From positions 186,001 to 250,000 of the forward strand of contig NZ_RQFW01000005.1 in NCBI RefSeq assembly GCF_004770145.1: a DNA stretch of 64,000 nucleotides, written 5' to 3'. The notes beneath the pieces were generated by a model. The model saw nothing but the letters and a program-made list of their open reading frames with translations. It was not told the DNA's origin and did not search any database. The stretch comes from Leptospira bourretii (GTDB lineage: Bacteria > Spirochaetota > Leptospiria > Leptospirales > Leptospiraceae). Shown one piece after another: positions 9,373-16,886 of this stretch (positions are counted from its first letter, which is position 1; each line of letters begins with the position of its first letter). Position numbers and translations under genes: made by a program.

Positions 9373-10692
9373 ATGAAAGTAACACAAAAGATAGTACTCG
9401 CAGCACCTGCACGAACTCCTTTTGCTCAAATTGGAAAGGCACTCTCGCAGTACTCTGGACACCACCTTGGAAAACTCGTTGGTGAAGAAGTTATGAAACG
9501 CAGTGGTTTAAAACCGACTGATATTGACGGTGTGATCGTGGGAGAAGGTTTTTCTAACGCACCTAACTCGGCACGCGTGATTGCAAACTTGCTTGGACTT
9601 CCTATGGAAATTCCTTGTCTTACAGTAGCAAACAACTGTGTATCTGGTTTGGAAGCCGTTGCGGAAGCAACTCGCCGCATTTCCCTTGGTGAAGGAAAAG
9701 TTTTCCTAGTCATTGGTGAAGAATCACAAACTTCTATGCCATTTGTTGTGAAAAATGCTCGTCTTAACAAAAAAACAAACAGTTTAGATTCACTTGTAAA
9801 ACTTCTTCCAAACGACCTTCCTGAAGGTGTAGAACTTCGTGATACACTAGAAGACGGTCTTGGTGATGGGGAAACTTCTTTCGGTATGCAAGTAACGGCA
9901 GAAATTCTCGCACAAAACTACGCTCTCGCTCGCGAAACACAAGACAAAGTAGCTTACGAATCTTTCAAACGTGCCTTTGATGCCACTCAAGAAGGTCGTT
10001 ACAAACCATATATTATGGAAGTGAAAGATGATGAAGGGAACATGTTACAAGCTGACGAAGCAGTTCTTCTTCGTGAAGGTCTTGTGAAAAACCCTACTCG
10101 TATGGGTCGCGCGATGTTACTCTTTGACAACCCTCAAATGAAATTTGACCAGTTCAAAGAAAAATACAGCAAATACTTAAAGAAATCTCATGGACCAACT
10201 CTTTCTATCTTCAATGCAAGCCCACGTTCTGATGGAGCGGCTGGTATCATTGTAGCATCTGAAGATGCGGCTAAAAAATTAGGTCTTACTGCAAAAGCTT
10301 ATGTGAATGGTTTTAACATGCGTGGTGTAGATCCAAACCTTATGGGTCTTGGCCAAGCAGAAGCAACCATTGCACTTCTTGGGGAAACTGGTGATAAAAT
10401 CGAAAACATCGACATCATCGAAATCCACGAAGCATTTGCTGCGACTGCAGTTGCGGCTCTTGAAGAAATCAAAACTAGGACTGGTCTTGACTGGGAAAAG
10501 AAATTTGATGAGAAAAAAATCAACCCGAACGGTGGATCCATCTCCATTGGACACCCGTTTGGTGCTACTGGTGTGAGACTCCTTCACAACGCTATCATGG
10601 ACTTTGAAGAAAACAAAGACGTGAAAAAAGTGCTCGTGACTGCATGTGCACATGGTGGGATCGCAGGATCAATGATCGTAGAAAGAGCTTAA
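9373..10692 (+). CDS. Acetyl-CoA acyltransferase (thiolase)
   Basis: Thiolase-superfamily enzyme, either degradative (beta-ketoacyl-CoA thiolase of beta-oxidation) or acetoacetyl-CoA forming. Seen: nucleophile Cys89 in VANNCVSGLEA, His352 in EIHEAFAATA, GGSISIGHPFGATG, and the second Cys425 in TACAHGGIAG, so the active site is complete. 439 residues is longer than most biosynthetic thiolases (about 390) and close to FadI/trifunctional-protein beta subunits, which favours beta-oxidation; Leptospira lives on fatty acids. SD AAAGGAAGAAGGG precedes the ATG. A strong rho-independent terminator follows 49 bases after the stop, and the gap after ilvC is only 51 bases, so either a two-gene transcript or separate units are possible. 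Confidence 0.9.
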   Translation: MKVTQKIVLAAPARTPFAQIGKALSQYSGHHLGKLVGEEVMKRSGLKPTDIDGVIVGEGFSNAPNSARVIANLLGLPMEIPCLTVANNCVSGLEAVAEATRRISLGEGKVFLVIGEESQTSMPFVVKNARLNKKTNSLDSLVKLLPNDLPEGVELRDTLEDGLGDGETSFGMQVTAEILAQNYALARETQDKVAYESFKRAFDATQEGRYKPYIMEVKDDEGNMLQADEAVLLREGLVKNPTRMGRAMLLFDNPQMKFDQFKEKYSKYLKKSHGPTLSIFNASPRSDGAAGIIVASEDAAKKLGLTAKAYVNGFNMRGVDPNLMGLGQAEATIALLGETGDKIENIDIIEIHEAFAATAVAALEEIKTRTGLDWEKKFDEKKINPNGGSISIGHPFGATGVRLLHNAIMDFEENKDVKKVLVTACAHGGIAGSMIVERA

Positions 10693-10737
10693 GTCGAATT
10701 TAAAATTCGGATAAGTTCGTTCGAAAGATCGAAAGGA

Positions 10738-10768
10738 AAAAGCCAAGGGAAACCTTGGCTTTTTTTGT
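10738..10768 (+). terminator. Rho-independent terminator after thiolase gene
   Basis: Perfect 8-bp stem AGCCAAGG / CCTTGGCT (10741-10748 and 10753-10760) with a GAAA loop, followed by seven T (10761-10767). A textbook intrinsic terminator for the thiolase transcript. Confidence 0.93.
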
Positions 10769-10814
10769 TTTGGGGTGAGACCCAAAACATATAATCAATT
10801 ACCCAAGAAAGTGA

Positions 10815-11045
10815 GTGGAATTTACTCCTTACTTTCAAAATGAAGTTTTAAGAAAACGACCTGAAATCCAAATCATTTGGGTCATAGAGACATTTCATTC
10901 TCCAGATTTTATGGAGATTCAAGAAGATGGACGAATCCGGTTATGGAAATGGATTGACCATTCGCAAAAATACCTTAGAGTCATAGTCCTAGAGGATGGA
11001 TTCACATTCCACAATGCCTTTTTCGATAGAGGTTTTAAACCATGA
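10815..11045 (+). CDS. Small DUF4258-like protein
   Basis: 76 residues. The sequence RPEIQIIWVIETFHSPDF then a short turn, RIRLWKWI, and KYLRVIVLEDGFTFHNAFFD has the alternating helix/strand pattern of DUF4258 proteins, which are small, RelE-sized and often found beside antitoxin-like genes. Start is a GTG at 10815, right after an in-frame TGA at 10812-10814, so no earlier start exists in this frame. The ribosome site is weak (AAGAAAG). The last codon overlaps the ATG of the DUF2283 gene (ATGA, 11042-11045), so the two are translationally coupled. Toxin activity is not shown by any motif; it is an inference from gene pairing. Confidence 0.68.
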   Translation: MEFTPYFQNEVLRKRPEIQIIWVIETFHSPDFMEIQEDGRIRLWKWIDHSQKYLRVIVLEDGFTFHNAFFDRGFKP

Positions 11046-11236
11046 AGATCACACATTATCAAGAAACAGATTCAATCTATATCGACTTAGCAGAAAAAAC
11101 TTCATTTGAAACAAAGGAAATCACAAAAGATATCAATATTGATTTGGACGAACAAGGAAATCTGGTGGGAATCGACATTCATGGAAATGCTTCTAAATTT
11201 GTAGATCTATCAGGAATAGCACTAGAGAAATGCTAA
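11042..11236 (+). CDS. DUF2283 family small protein
   Basis: 64 residues, matching the DUF2283 pattern: YQETDSIYIDLAEKTSFETKEI then DINIDLDEQGNLVGIDIHG and a short variable tail. These are small beta-rich proteins of unknown function, frequently adjacent to DUF4258 genes and then proposed as the antitoxin-like partner. Coupled to the gene before it by a 4-base ATGA overlap; 42 bases separate it from the HD-type hydrolase. Family assignment is good; the role is inferred from pairing only. Confidence 0.75.
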   Translation: MKITHYQETDSIYIDLAEKTSFETKEITKDINIDLDEQGNLVGIDIHGNASKFVDLSGIALEKC

Positions 11237-11278
11237 CTATTTAGACCCACATTGCCTTTCTGATTTGGGTTTTGGAAC

Positions 11279-11926
11279 ATGAACATTCAAAGAGAATGCA
11301 AAGACAGGTTTGTTTCTTTACTCTCAAACTACCCATCTTCTAACCGAACTGTTTCCGATTCCCTCTGGAACGAAATCGAAACCAGATATTCGGAACCACA
11401 CCGCGCCTACCACAACTTAAACCATCTTTACCAAATGTTAGGTGAATTTGAAACAGTTAAAGCCAAACTTGAAGATTCAGAAATGGTTCTCTTTGCCTTC
11501 TACTATCATGATTTGGTCTATGACCCAAAATCTAAAACGAACGAAGAGGAAAGCGCAAAGATTGCTGAAAAAAGACTTTTGGAATTAGGAATCAGAAAAG
11601 AACGAGTTAGCGTTTGTAGCAATCATATCCTGGCTACCAAATCACATCGATTAGGTGATAATTCAAACACTGACACCAAATATTTTTTAGATATGGATCT
11701 TTCTATTTTAGGAAGTGAAGAAAACCAATACTTAGAATACACCAAAAATATCCGGAATGAATATTCCATTTACTCAGACGAAGACTACCGGAAGGGACGC
11801 AGCCAAGTTTTAGATCATTTTTCTGAAACCATTCGGCTCTTTCAAACAGATTACTTTTTTGATCAATATGAAATGCGGAGTCGCTATAATGTGAAATCGG
11901 AGATCCATAGTTTGCAGAAAAGATGA
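11279..11926 (+). CDS. HD-superfamily metal-dependent hydrolase (COG4339-like)
   Basis: Predicted soluble phosphohydrolase or nucleotide-related hydrolase of unknown substrate. Metal-binding positions are seen in HRAYHNLNHLYQML (about residues 40-53) and FYYHDLVYDPKSKTNEEES (about 76-94), which supply the His and HD ligands of this family, then FLDMDLSILGSEENQY (about 136-151) with the third acidic/His site. 215 residues is the family size. Start ATG at 11279 follows GGAAC. It may be the last gene of the small plus-strand run begun at 10815. The GC-rich pairable segments at 12003-12041 follow downstream. Confidence 0.82.
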   Translation: MNIQRECKDRFVSLLSNYPSSNRTVSDSLWNEIETRYSEPHRAYHNLNHLYQMLGEFETVKAKLEDSEMVLFAFYYHDLVYDPKSKTNEEESAKIAEKRLLELGIRKERVSVCSNHILATKSHRLGDNSNTDTKYFLDMDLSILGSEENQYLEYTKNIRNEYSIYSDEDYRKGRSQVLDHFSETIRLFQTDYFFDQYEMRSRYNVKSEIHSLQKR

Positions 11927-12030
11927 ACTTATTGGAAAAGAATTTTTGGTTTTTAGAAAGGGATTTGTAGGAAAGGAAAAGATGTGGTAGAGAGGACGTA
12001 TTGGGTGGCGGGTCTAGTTCCCCACCCTAA

Positions 12031-12924
12031 TCAGGGCGGGGAGAGTAGATTCGCACCTTCCCCCCGAAACCGCGCAAGCATCGGAACCAGTCCTTCTTTT
12101 GTCTGACCGGCTGTATCGTATCCGGGAAAAATCTTAACTAATTTCAAATAAAAATGTTTTTCAATTCGTTTGGTTCCGTTTACCGTTTTTTCGAAAACAT
12201 CCTTAGTATACAAATGAAACTCAAAATATCCTGCTTTAAACTTACCGTCAGCGGAGAGACGATTTCCAATCCTGAATCGAATGGGATTTCTTAGATCCAA
12301 AGATTCATAACATCGCTCTTCCCCAAAAGATAAATCTTTAGATAAATGAATTCTTTCGCGTATACTCATTTCATGAAAATCTCTTTCACCAGGGAGTTGT
12401 AACAAAACCTTTCCCTCTCTTCGAAACTCTAAACTATAAGATAAAATTTCCAAATTAGAAACATCAACAGAATTTATATCAATCGTTAGGTGGTGATCCA
12501 AAACTTCAGTGGATCTTGTGATCACACTACCTTCCGTTTGTCCAATGGTAATGATTTTACTTACATTTAATGGAACTACATACTTAAATACTAATCCTGG
12601 ATCCGGTAAATCTTTCCCAAATACGGTCATTGCTGTTTGGATCGGGGTTTGTGTGATGGTATGAATGTCTGCAATATTAAATTCATCAGAAGCAGATAAG
12701 TTGTGATTGGATAACGCTGTGATTTCTTTAAGAGAAGACTTTGTTTTAATACCTTCCAAAGTTTTTAATTTTGCAATCGTCAGCCTTTGCATGACAGTGA
12801 TTAGGACAAGTACGGCAACAAACAAAACCAAAACAAATACCCATGTTTCATAAGTATTCATCTTTTCTTCTAACAAACGAATTTGCTCTATCGAATATGG
12901 TTTTAACACTTGTGCGAGTATCAT
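12031..12924 (-). CDS. Membrane-anchored hypothetical protein
   Basis: 297 residues, not assigned to a family. One clear transmembrane helix near the N-terminus (WVFVLVLFVAVLVLITVMQ, about residues 29-47), then a coil-rich linker and a C-terminal domain of alternating hydrophobic residues (about 100-270: KYVVPLNVSKIITIGQTEGS, LTIDINSVDVSNLEIL, FKAGYFEFHLYTKDVF). The strand pattern could be a PilZ-like or other beta-barrel signalling domain, but I see no RxxxR/NxSxxG motif. The first 20 residues before the helix are polar, so a start at MNTYETW (12864) would also give an anchored protein. Divergent from the SH3 gene with about 120 bases between. The 3' end is built into GC-rich pairable repeats at 12003-12041. 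Confidence 0.6.
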   Translation of the reverse strand: MILAQVLKPYSIEQIRLLEEKMNTYETWVFVLVLFVAVLVLITVMQRLTIAKLKTLEGIKTKSSLKEITALSNHNLSASDEFNIADIHTITQTPIQTAMTVFGKDLPDPGLVFKYVVPLNVSKIITIGQTEGSVITRSTEVLDHHLTIDINSVDVSNLEILSYSLEFRREGKVLLQLPGERDFHEMSIRERIHLSKDLSFGEERCYESLDLRNPIRFRIGNRLSADGKFKAGYFEFHLYTKDVFEKTVNGTKRIEKHFYLKLVKIFPGYDTAGQTKEGLVPMLARFRGEGANLLSPP

Positions 12925-13045
12925 TCACTATCCTTTGAGAGGAAAAAAACCTACACTACCATTATCGACCTATCTTCTTAAGAAAAAAACCATTCCTCCT
13001 GAAAAGAGATCGACTCATAAGACTCTGTTCCCTATTTTTTGCACT

Positions 13046-13885
13046 ATGTCGGGTTACAAATATTTACTCTACACTCTACTCGTAATTTTTGTTTCTCCCA
13101 TTTTTTCTGAAAACCATTGGGATCACTACATTCACGAAAAAACTGTTGGCTCCACCTATTTAACATTTGGCGACAATATCAACTTAAGAGAAACAAACAA
13201 TGTAAATGCGAAAGTTTTAAAGAAACTTTCCATTGGTGATTCCGTCAAAATTATCGCAAAAACGAACCAAATCCTAGAACAGAATTCAGTAAAAGAATTT
13301 TGGTACCAAGTCCAATCCGAAAAAGAGATAGGATATGTTTGGGGAGGGTTACTTGCTGATTATTCTTTTGAATGGAATGATAAAACCATATTAGCACGCA
13401 ACTTAGGCATTCAGATTGGAAAACTGGAATTAAAACTAATCCAAAAAAATCAATTGTTGGCACAAGGCACTTGGGATGTTGGACCAATGAGCAGCGAAAG
13501 TTGGGATCATACTATCTACCAACCGTCTTCTTTTTCACCTTCCCCCGTTGCAATGTTTGGATTAAAGTATCTTGTATTTTCTGAGATAGAATACGGATAC
13601 ACAAACGAACAAATATTTACATTAGATAAAGACTTAAAATTTGTTTCACAGTTTTCTTGGAATCCTGGTGCTTGTGATCCACCTTCTTGTGCGGAATCAT
13701 GGCTCGTACTTCCAACTGAAAGTTTACCGGCAGATAAAAAAATAAACCGTAAAGTCACAAAAGGAAAACCAAATACAATCATCGAACTAACTCATAGTTT
13801 CGATATTGATGATGAAAGTTCTCATGAATATTACCAATCTGAATACATTTGGAATGGAACCACTTTTCAAAAAAAGGAAAAATAA
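13046..13885 (+). CDS. Exported bacterial SH3-domain protein
   Basis: About 279 residues. Start ATG at 13046, giving a signal peptide LLYTLLVIFVSPIFSENH. The frame is open back to 12935, but those residues are basic and precede the signal. Residues about 30-110 form an SH3b domain: TFGDNINLRETNNVNAKVLK, then LSIGDSVKIIAKT and EFWYQVQSEKEIGYVWGG. Such domains bind peptidoglycan stem peptides or cell-wall ligands. The C-terminal half has two cysteines in GACDPPSCAES that could form a disulfide. It lies 7 bases upstream of the phospholipase C-like gene, so the pair is probably one secreted-protein unit. Confidence 0.78.
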   Translation: MSGYKYLLYTLLVIFVSPIFSENHWDHYIHEKTVGSTYLTFGDNINLRETNNVNAKVLKKLSIGDSVKIIAKTNQILEQNSVKEFWYQVQSEKEIGYVWGGLLADYSFEWNDKTILARNLGIQIGKLELKLIQKNQLLAQGTWDVGPMSSESWDHTIYQPSSFSPSPVAMFGLKYLVFSEIEYGYTNEQIFTLDKDLKFVSQFSWNPGACDPPSCAESWLVLPTESLPADKKINRKVTKGKPNTIIELTHSFDIDDESSHEYYQSEYIWNGTTFQKKEK

Positions 13886-13892
13886 GTAACCA

Positions 13893-15146
13893 ATGAATCG
13901 AATCATTACTTTAGTAACAATTTTTGTTTTCACTTTCCCTACTTTTGCTTGGAATAATCACGCAGGCATCACATATTTAATTCTCAAAGACCACTGGAAA
14001 ACCAAACAAACTCCCAAGGTAAAAGTAGAATCCCTAAAGACTTTTTTGACAAAAGAAAAAACAACAATCCAAGAATCTTTAGACAAGTCCGAGGAGTGGG
14101 CTTTAAAGAGACTTCCTCACCTAACAAAAACTGACGAAAGTTTAAAGTTTTCCAAAACAACAAAAGAGAAAGACCTTGTTGTTAGTTTTTACAGAGCGCT
14201 CCGGGTCAATCCAAACCATAAAGCAGCCTTATACATACAATCTGTCCCCAAAAGAGGAGGTTCAAAACTACCTCTAGACCAACTAACAACGTTAAATGAA
14301 AAAGGGAAATTAGTGAACGAAACCTTTTTGTCGTTACAAGAAGACCAAACAATCGGTGCCGATGAAGTTTTAGTATCCGCAACTGATGAACCTGACTATG
14401 ATTTAGATTTACATTTATTTGAAGATAACGAACGCGAGGTGGGAAAAATCTACGGATTTGGTAGCCAACCTTTTGGAAATCCTGCTGTTGAATATTCGTC
14501 ACAAGCACCATTCCATATGGGATTCTTTTATGAACCGGGAATTATTTTTACTCTAGCTGGCTTCTTAAAACGAACTTATCCCGAATACCGAATTCACCAA
14601 TTCACAGAACTATCAAATTTGGCATTCCGCACGGGTCACCCTTATTGGGGTTATCGATTTGCGGGTTGGGCTTTGCATTACATCCAAGACCTTACACAAC
14701 CTTATCATTCCTCAGTTTTACCCAGAGTGAGCGCAGCAAAACAAATTGGCGTACAACTTGTATCTATTGTTGGATACCAAACTCCGAAAGATAATATGAT
14801 TAGTTTTGTTTCAGGAAGACATACTCTCATTGAAGAATACCAATACTATCTAATCAAAAACCTAATTGAAACAAAGAATTGGAACCATCCGGTTGCCAGT
14901 TCCATCACAGATTTTTCAAAAGATAATCTAGTAACATGGTCGGGAATGGACTCGATAAGAGAAAATGTTTGTCGCGAAGCATACCTAGCCGGGGAACCGA
15001 CTGATGAACAATTGGAAAACTTAGAAATTCCTAAATATGAGAAATTGTATGAAGCAAATCACCCCATCCATAAAATTCTTGGAACGTTACTTCATAACAC
15101 ATCTAAACACACGAGAGCTTACTTAGATGCGTTGAAGACAAACTAG
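13893..15146 (+). CDS. Zinc-dependent phospholipase C / P1-nuclease-fold secreted protein
   Basis: Signal peptide MNRIITLVTIFVFTFPTFA is predicted to be cut before Trp20, and that free N-terminal Trp is the first zinc ligand in this fold. Later ligands fit as well: GHPYWGYRFAGWALHYIQD with HxxxD, QPYH, and HTLIEEYQYY with HxxxE. The family cleaves phospholipid head groups or single-stranded nucleic acid using three zinc ions. 417 residues is larger than the 240-280 typical, because of an extra segment (about residues 40-170) ahead of the ligand block. Which substrate is used cannot be told from sequence. The stop overlaps the convergent DUF2237 gene by 4 bases. Confidence 0.72.
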   Translation: MNRIITLVTIFVFTFPTFAWNNHAGITYLILKDHWKTKQTPKVKVESLKTFLTKEKTTIQESLDKSEEWALKRLPHLTKTDESLKFSKTTKEKDLVVSFYRALRVNPNHKAALYIQSVPKRGGSKLPLDQLTTLNEKGKLVNETFLSLQEDQTIGADEVLVSATDEPDYDLDLHLFEDNEREVGKIYGFGSQPFGNPAVEYSSQAPFHMGFFYEPGIIFTLAGFLKRTYPEYRIHQFTELSNLAFRTGHPYWGYRFAGWALHYIQDLTQPYHSSVLPRVSAAKQIGVQLVSIVGYQTPKDNMISFVSGRHTLIEEYQYYLIKNLIETKNWNHPVASSITDFSKDNLVTWSGMDSIRENVCREAYLAGEPTDEQLENLEIPKYEKLYEANHPIHKILGTLLHNTSKHTRAYLDALKTN

Positions 15147-15523
15147 TCAAAATCATCTGCAGCAAATCTTTCGAGAAGCTCCAAAGGGATGATCTCTAAC
15201 GCACGTTTGTGGGTAGATTCTAAAAACACCTTGGGAGCTACCCCATTACGATAAGCTTCCAACCACCTGGAAGCACAAAGACACCAACGTTCCCCAGGTT
15301 TGACTCCAGGGAAAGCATACTGTGGCCAAGGTGTGATGAGATCATTGCCACTTTGTTTTTGTGACTCTAAAAATTCTTCCGTAGCGAGAACACAAACTGT
15401 ATGAGAGCCTAAGTCATCGTCGGAAGTATTACAACATCCATCCCGAAAAAATCCAGTAAGCGGCCTTGTGGAACAAGGAGCGAGAGGTCCGCCCAGCACA
15501 TTTATCGATTCATCCATATCCAT
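15143..15523 (-). CDS. DUF2237 family protein
   Basis: 126 residues with the hallmarks of DUF2237: NVLGGPLAPCSTRPLTGFFR, DGCCNTSDDDLGSHTVC, and PGERWCLCASRWLEAYRNG. These are small cysteine-containing cytosolic proteins widespread in bacteria and without a known activity; the conserved Cys pairs suggest a metal or redox role, but this is not established. No signal sequence. It faces the phospholipase C-like gene with a 4-base overlap at the 3' ends and is otherwise alone. Start ATG near 15523, preceding NVLG as in relatives. Confidence 0.85.
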   Translation of the reverse strand: MDMDESINVLGGPLAPCSTRPLTGFFRDGCCNTSDDDLGSHTVCVLATEEFLESQKQSGNDLITPWPQYAFPGVKPGERWCLCASRWLEAYRNGVAPKVFLESTHKRALEIIPLELLERFAADDFD

Positions 15524-15582
15524 GAAAATCTCAAACTAGGAAAATATTCAAATCTGGGAAGATGTTTCTGAAAGAAAGAGGG

Positions 15583-15608
15583 AAAAAAGATGGGGGTTTG
15601 CACCCCCA
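15583..15608 (-). terminator. Rho-independent terminator for the M23 operon
   Basis: Perfect 7-bp stem TGGGGGT / ACCCCCA (15591-15597 and 15602-15608) with a TTGC loop. On the minus strand it is followed by TCTTTTTTCCCTC (complement of 15578-15590), a T-rich run. It lies about 70 bases past the stop of the M23 gene ending at 15678 and fits its terminator. Confidence 0.7.
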
Positions 15609-15677
15609 GTAGATCGACCAAATGGTCTTGGAAAGCCTAAAGCCAATCTACTAAACATCCATTTACTTGTCAAGCGA

Positions 15678-16886
15678 TTACACATTCACTTCAAAAAAAA
15701 GAGTCTTCTTTTCTTCTCCGTTGATCCGCACCCGCATCTTCCACTGACCAATGAATTCTTCATTTTTAGGAATTACAAAATAACGGCTGTCTGAATCCAA
15801 ATAGTTTTGGGTTTTCCATTTGTAGTAAAAAGGTTTTACTGAATTTCCATCCTTTGTGATATGAATTTCAATTTCCTGATTTTTAGGTTTTGCAAATTCA
15901 AATTCGATCGCATAGTTTTCGCCTAAACGAAATGAAGTATCGCCACATCGAATTTTTTCCCCACGATCATTGTATTTACACAATCGAATGTCCTCATCCA
16001 AAATGTCGGTTCGAAGAGGTAAATCACCATCTTTTGGATGCCAATATAAATAATGCTGAGATAAGGTTTCTCGTTCTGCATTTTGAGTTTTAAAAACCGT
16101 GGGGATAGTCATCACATCCAATTGGCGAGTGGGTTTATGAACTTCAAAATGTAAATGTGGTCCTTGCGTAAAACCAGTGTTACCTGAATATCCAATCATT
16201 TGTCCCGCATCTACAAAATCACCAACCTTTACCAAAACCCCATCCTTCATTAAATGCGCATAGTTTCCCAAAGTGCCATCGTTATGTAAAATGATGATAT
16301 AATTGGCTTTGCTCAGTAAATCTTTACGAATTCCACCTTCACTAAAATTCGACACCACTGCGACCACTTGCCCTTTCCTTGCTGCAAGAATGGGAGTGCC
16401 AACTGGTAAAATAAAATCAACAGAGTATTTTAAGTTTCCTATATGAGAAAATTTCCCGTTATAAGCTTGGGCTACACGAGATCGTATCCCAGCTGGGAAT
16501 GGCAATAAATAAGTCACAGAGTCATCATGTATACTTTCTCTATCTCCAATCATCACATGAACTGCAAAGGATGTGAATGTAGGTTTAGTAATATCTTCTA
16601 AAACAAAACTAGATACAAATACTGATTCGTTTCCTTTTAAGACTAAGAACTGAGGGAAAGTATGTTCAGATTTAAAATTTTTAACGGTGACGTTGACCAT
16701 CACCGAATTGGTTGGAAAAATTGTTGGATTTCGATTTTTGATGTATAAGTCAAAACCATTCTCAATATCTTTCACAACAAAACAGACATATTCCGAAATA
16801 CAATTTTCGGTTTCTGTTGGTTCAGCATATAAATCAAACCTGAAAATTGAAACAAATAGAAAAAAAACAAAAAAACAATTCTTCAC
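15678..16886 (-). CDS. Secreted M23-family (LytM) peptidase-like protein, copy 2
   Basis: 402 residues. Signal peptide NCFFVFFLFVSIFRFDLYAEP. An N-terminal beta-rich region (about 25-150) precedes a LytM fold: FSHIGNLKYSVDFILPVGTPILAARKG, GTLGNYAHLMKDGVLVKVGD, then HLHFEVHKP with the HxH zinc pair. M23 enzymes cut peptide cross-links in peptidoglycan. The His-and-Asp pair before GTP and the HxH are present, so it is probably active. A C-terminal domain of about 100 residues follows. It starts with GTG overlapping the previous stop (GTGA, 16883-16886). It is a tandem paralogue of the gene at 16883-18088; terminator at 15583-15608. Confidence 0.85.
   Translation of the reverse strand: MKNCFFVFFLFVSIFRFDLYAEPTETENCISEYVCFVVKDIENGFDLYIKNRNPTIFPTNSVMVNVTVKNFKSEHTFPQFLVLKGNESVFVSSFVLEDITKPTFTSFAVHVMIGDRESIHDDSVTYLLPFPAGIRSRVAQAYNGKFSHIGNLKYSVDFILPVGTPILAARKGQVVAVVSNFSEGGIRKDLLSKANYIIILHNDGTLGNYAHLMKDGVLVKVGDFVDAGQMIGYSGNTGFTQGPHLHFEVHKPTRQLDVMTIPTVFKTQNAERETLSQHYLYWHPKDGDLPLRTDILDEDIRLCKYNDRGEKIRCGDTSFRLGENYAIEFEFAKPKNQEIEIHITKDGNSVKPFYYKWKTQNYLDSDSRYFVIPKNEEFIGQWKMRVRINGEEKKTLFFEVNV

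Noticed and set aside
12935..13045. Upstream extension of the SH3 gene
   Set aside because: The extra residues are basic and precede the signal peptide, so ATG 13046 is the more likely start.
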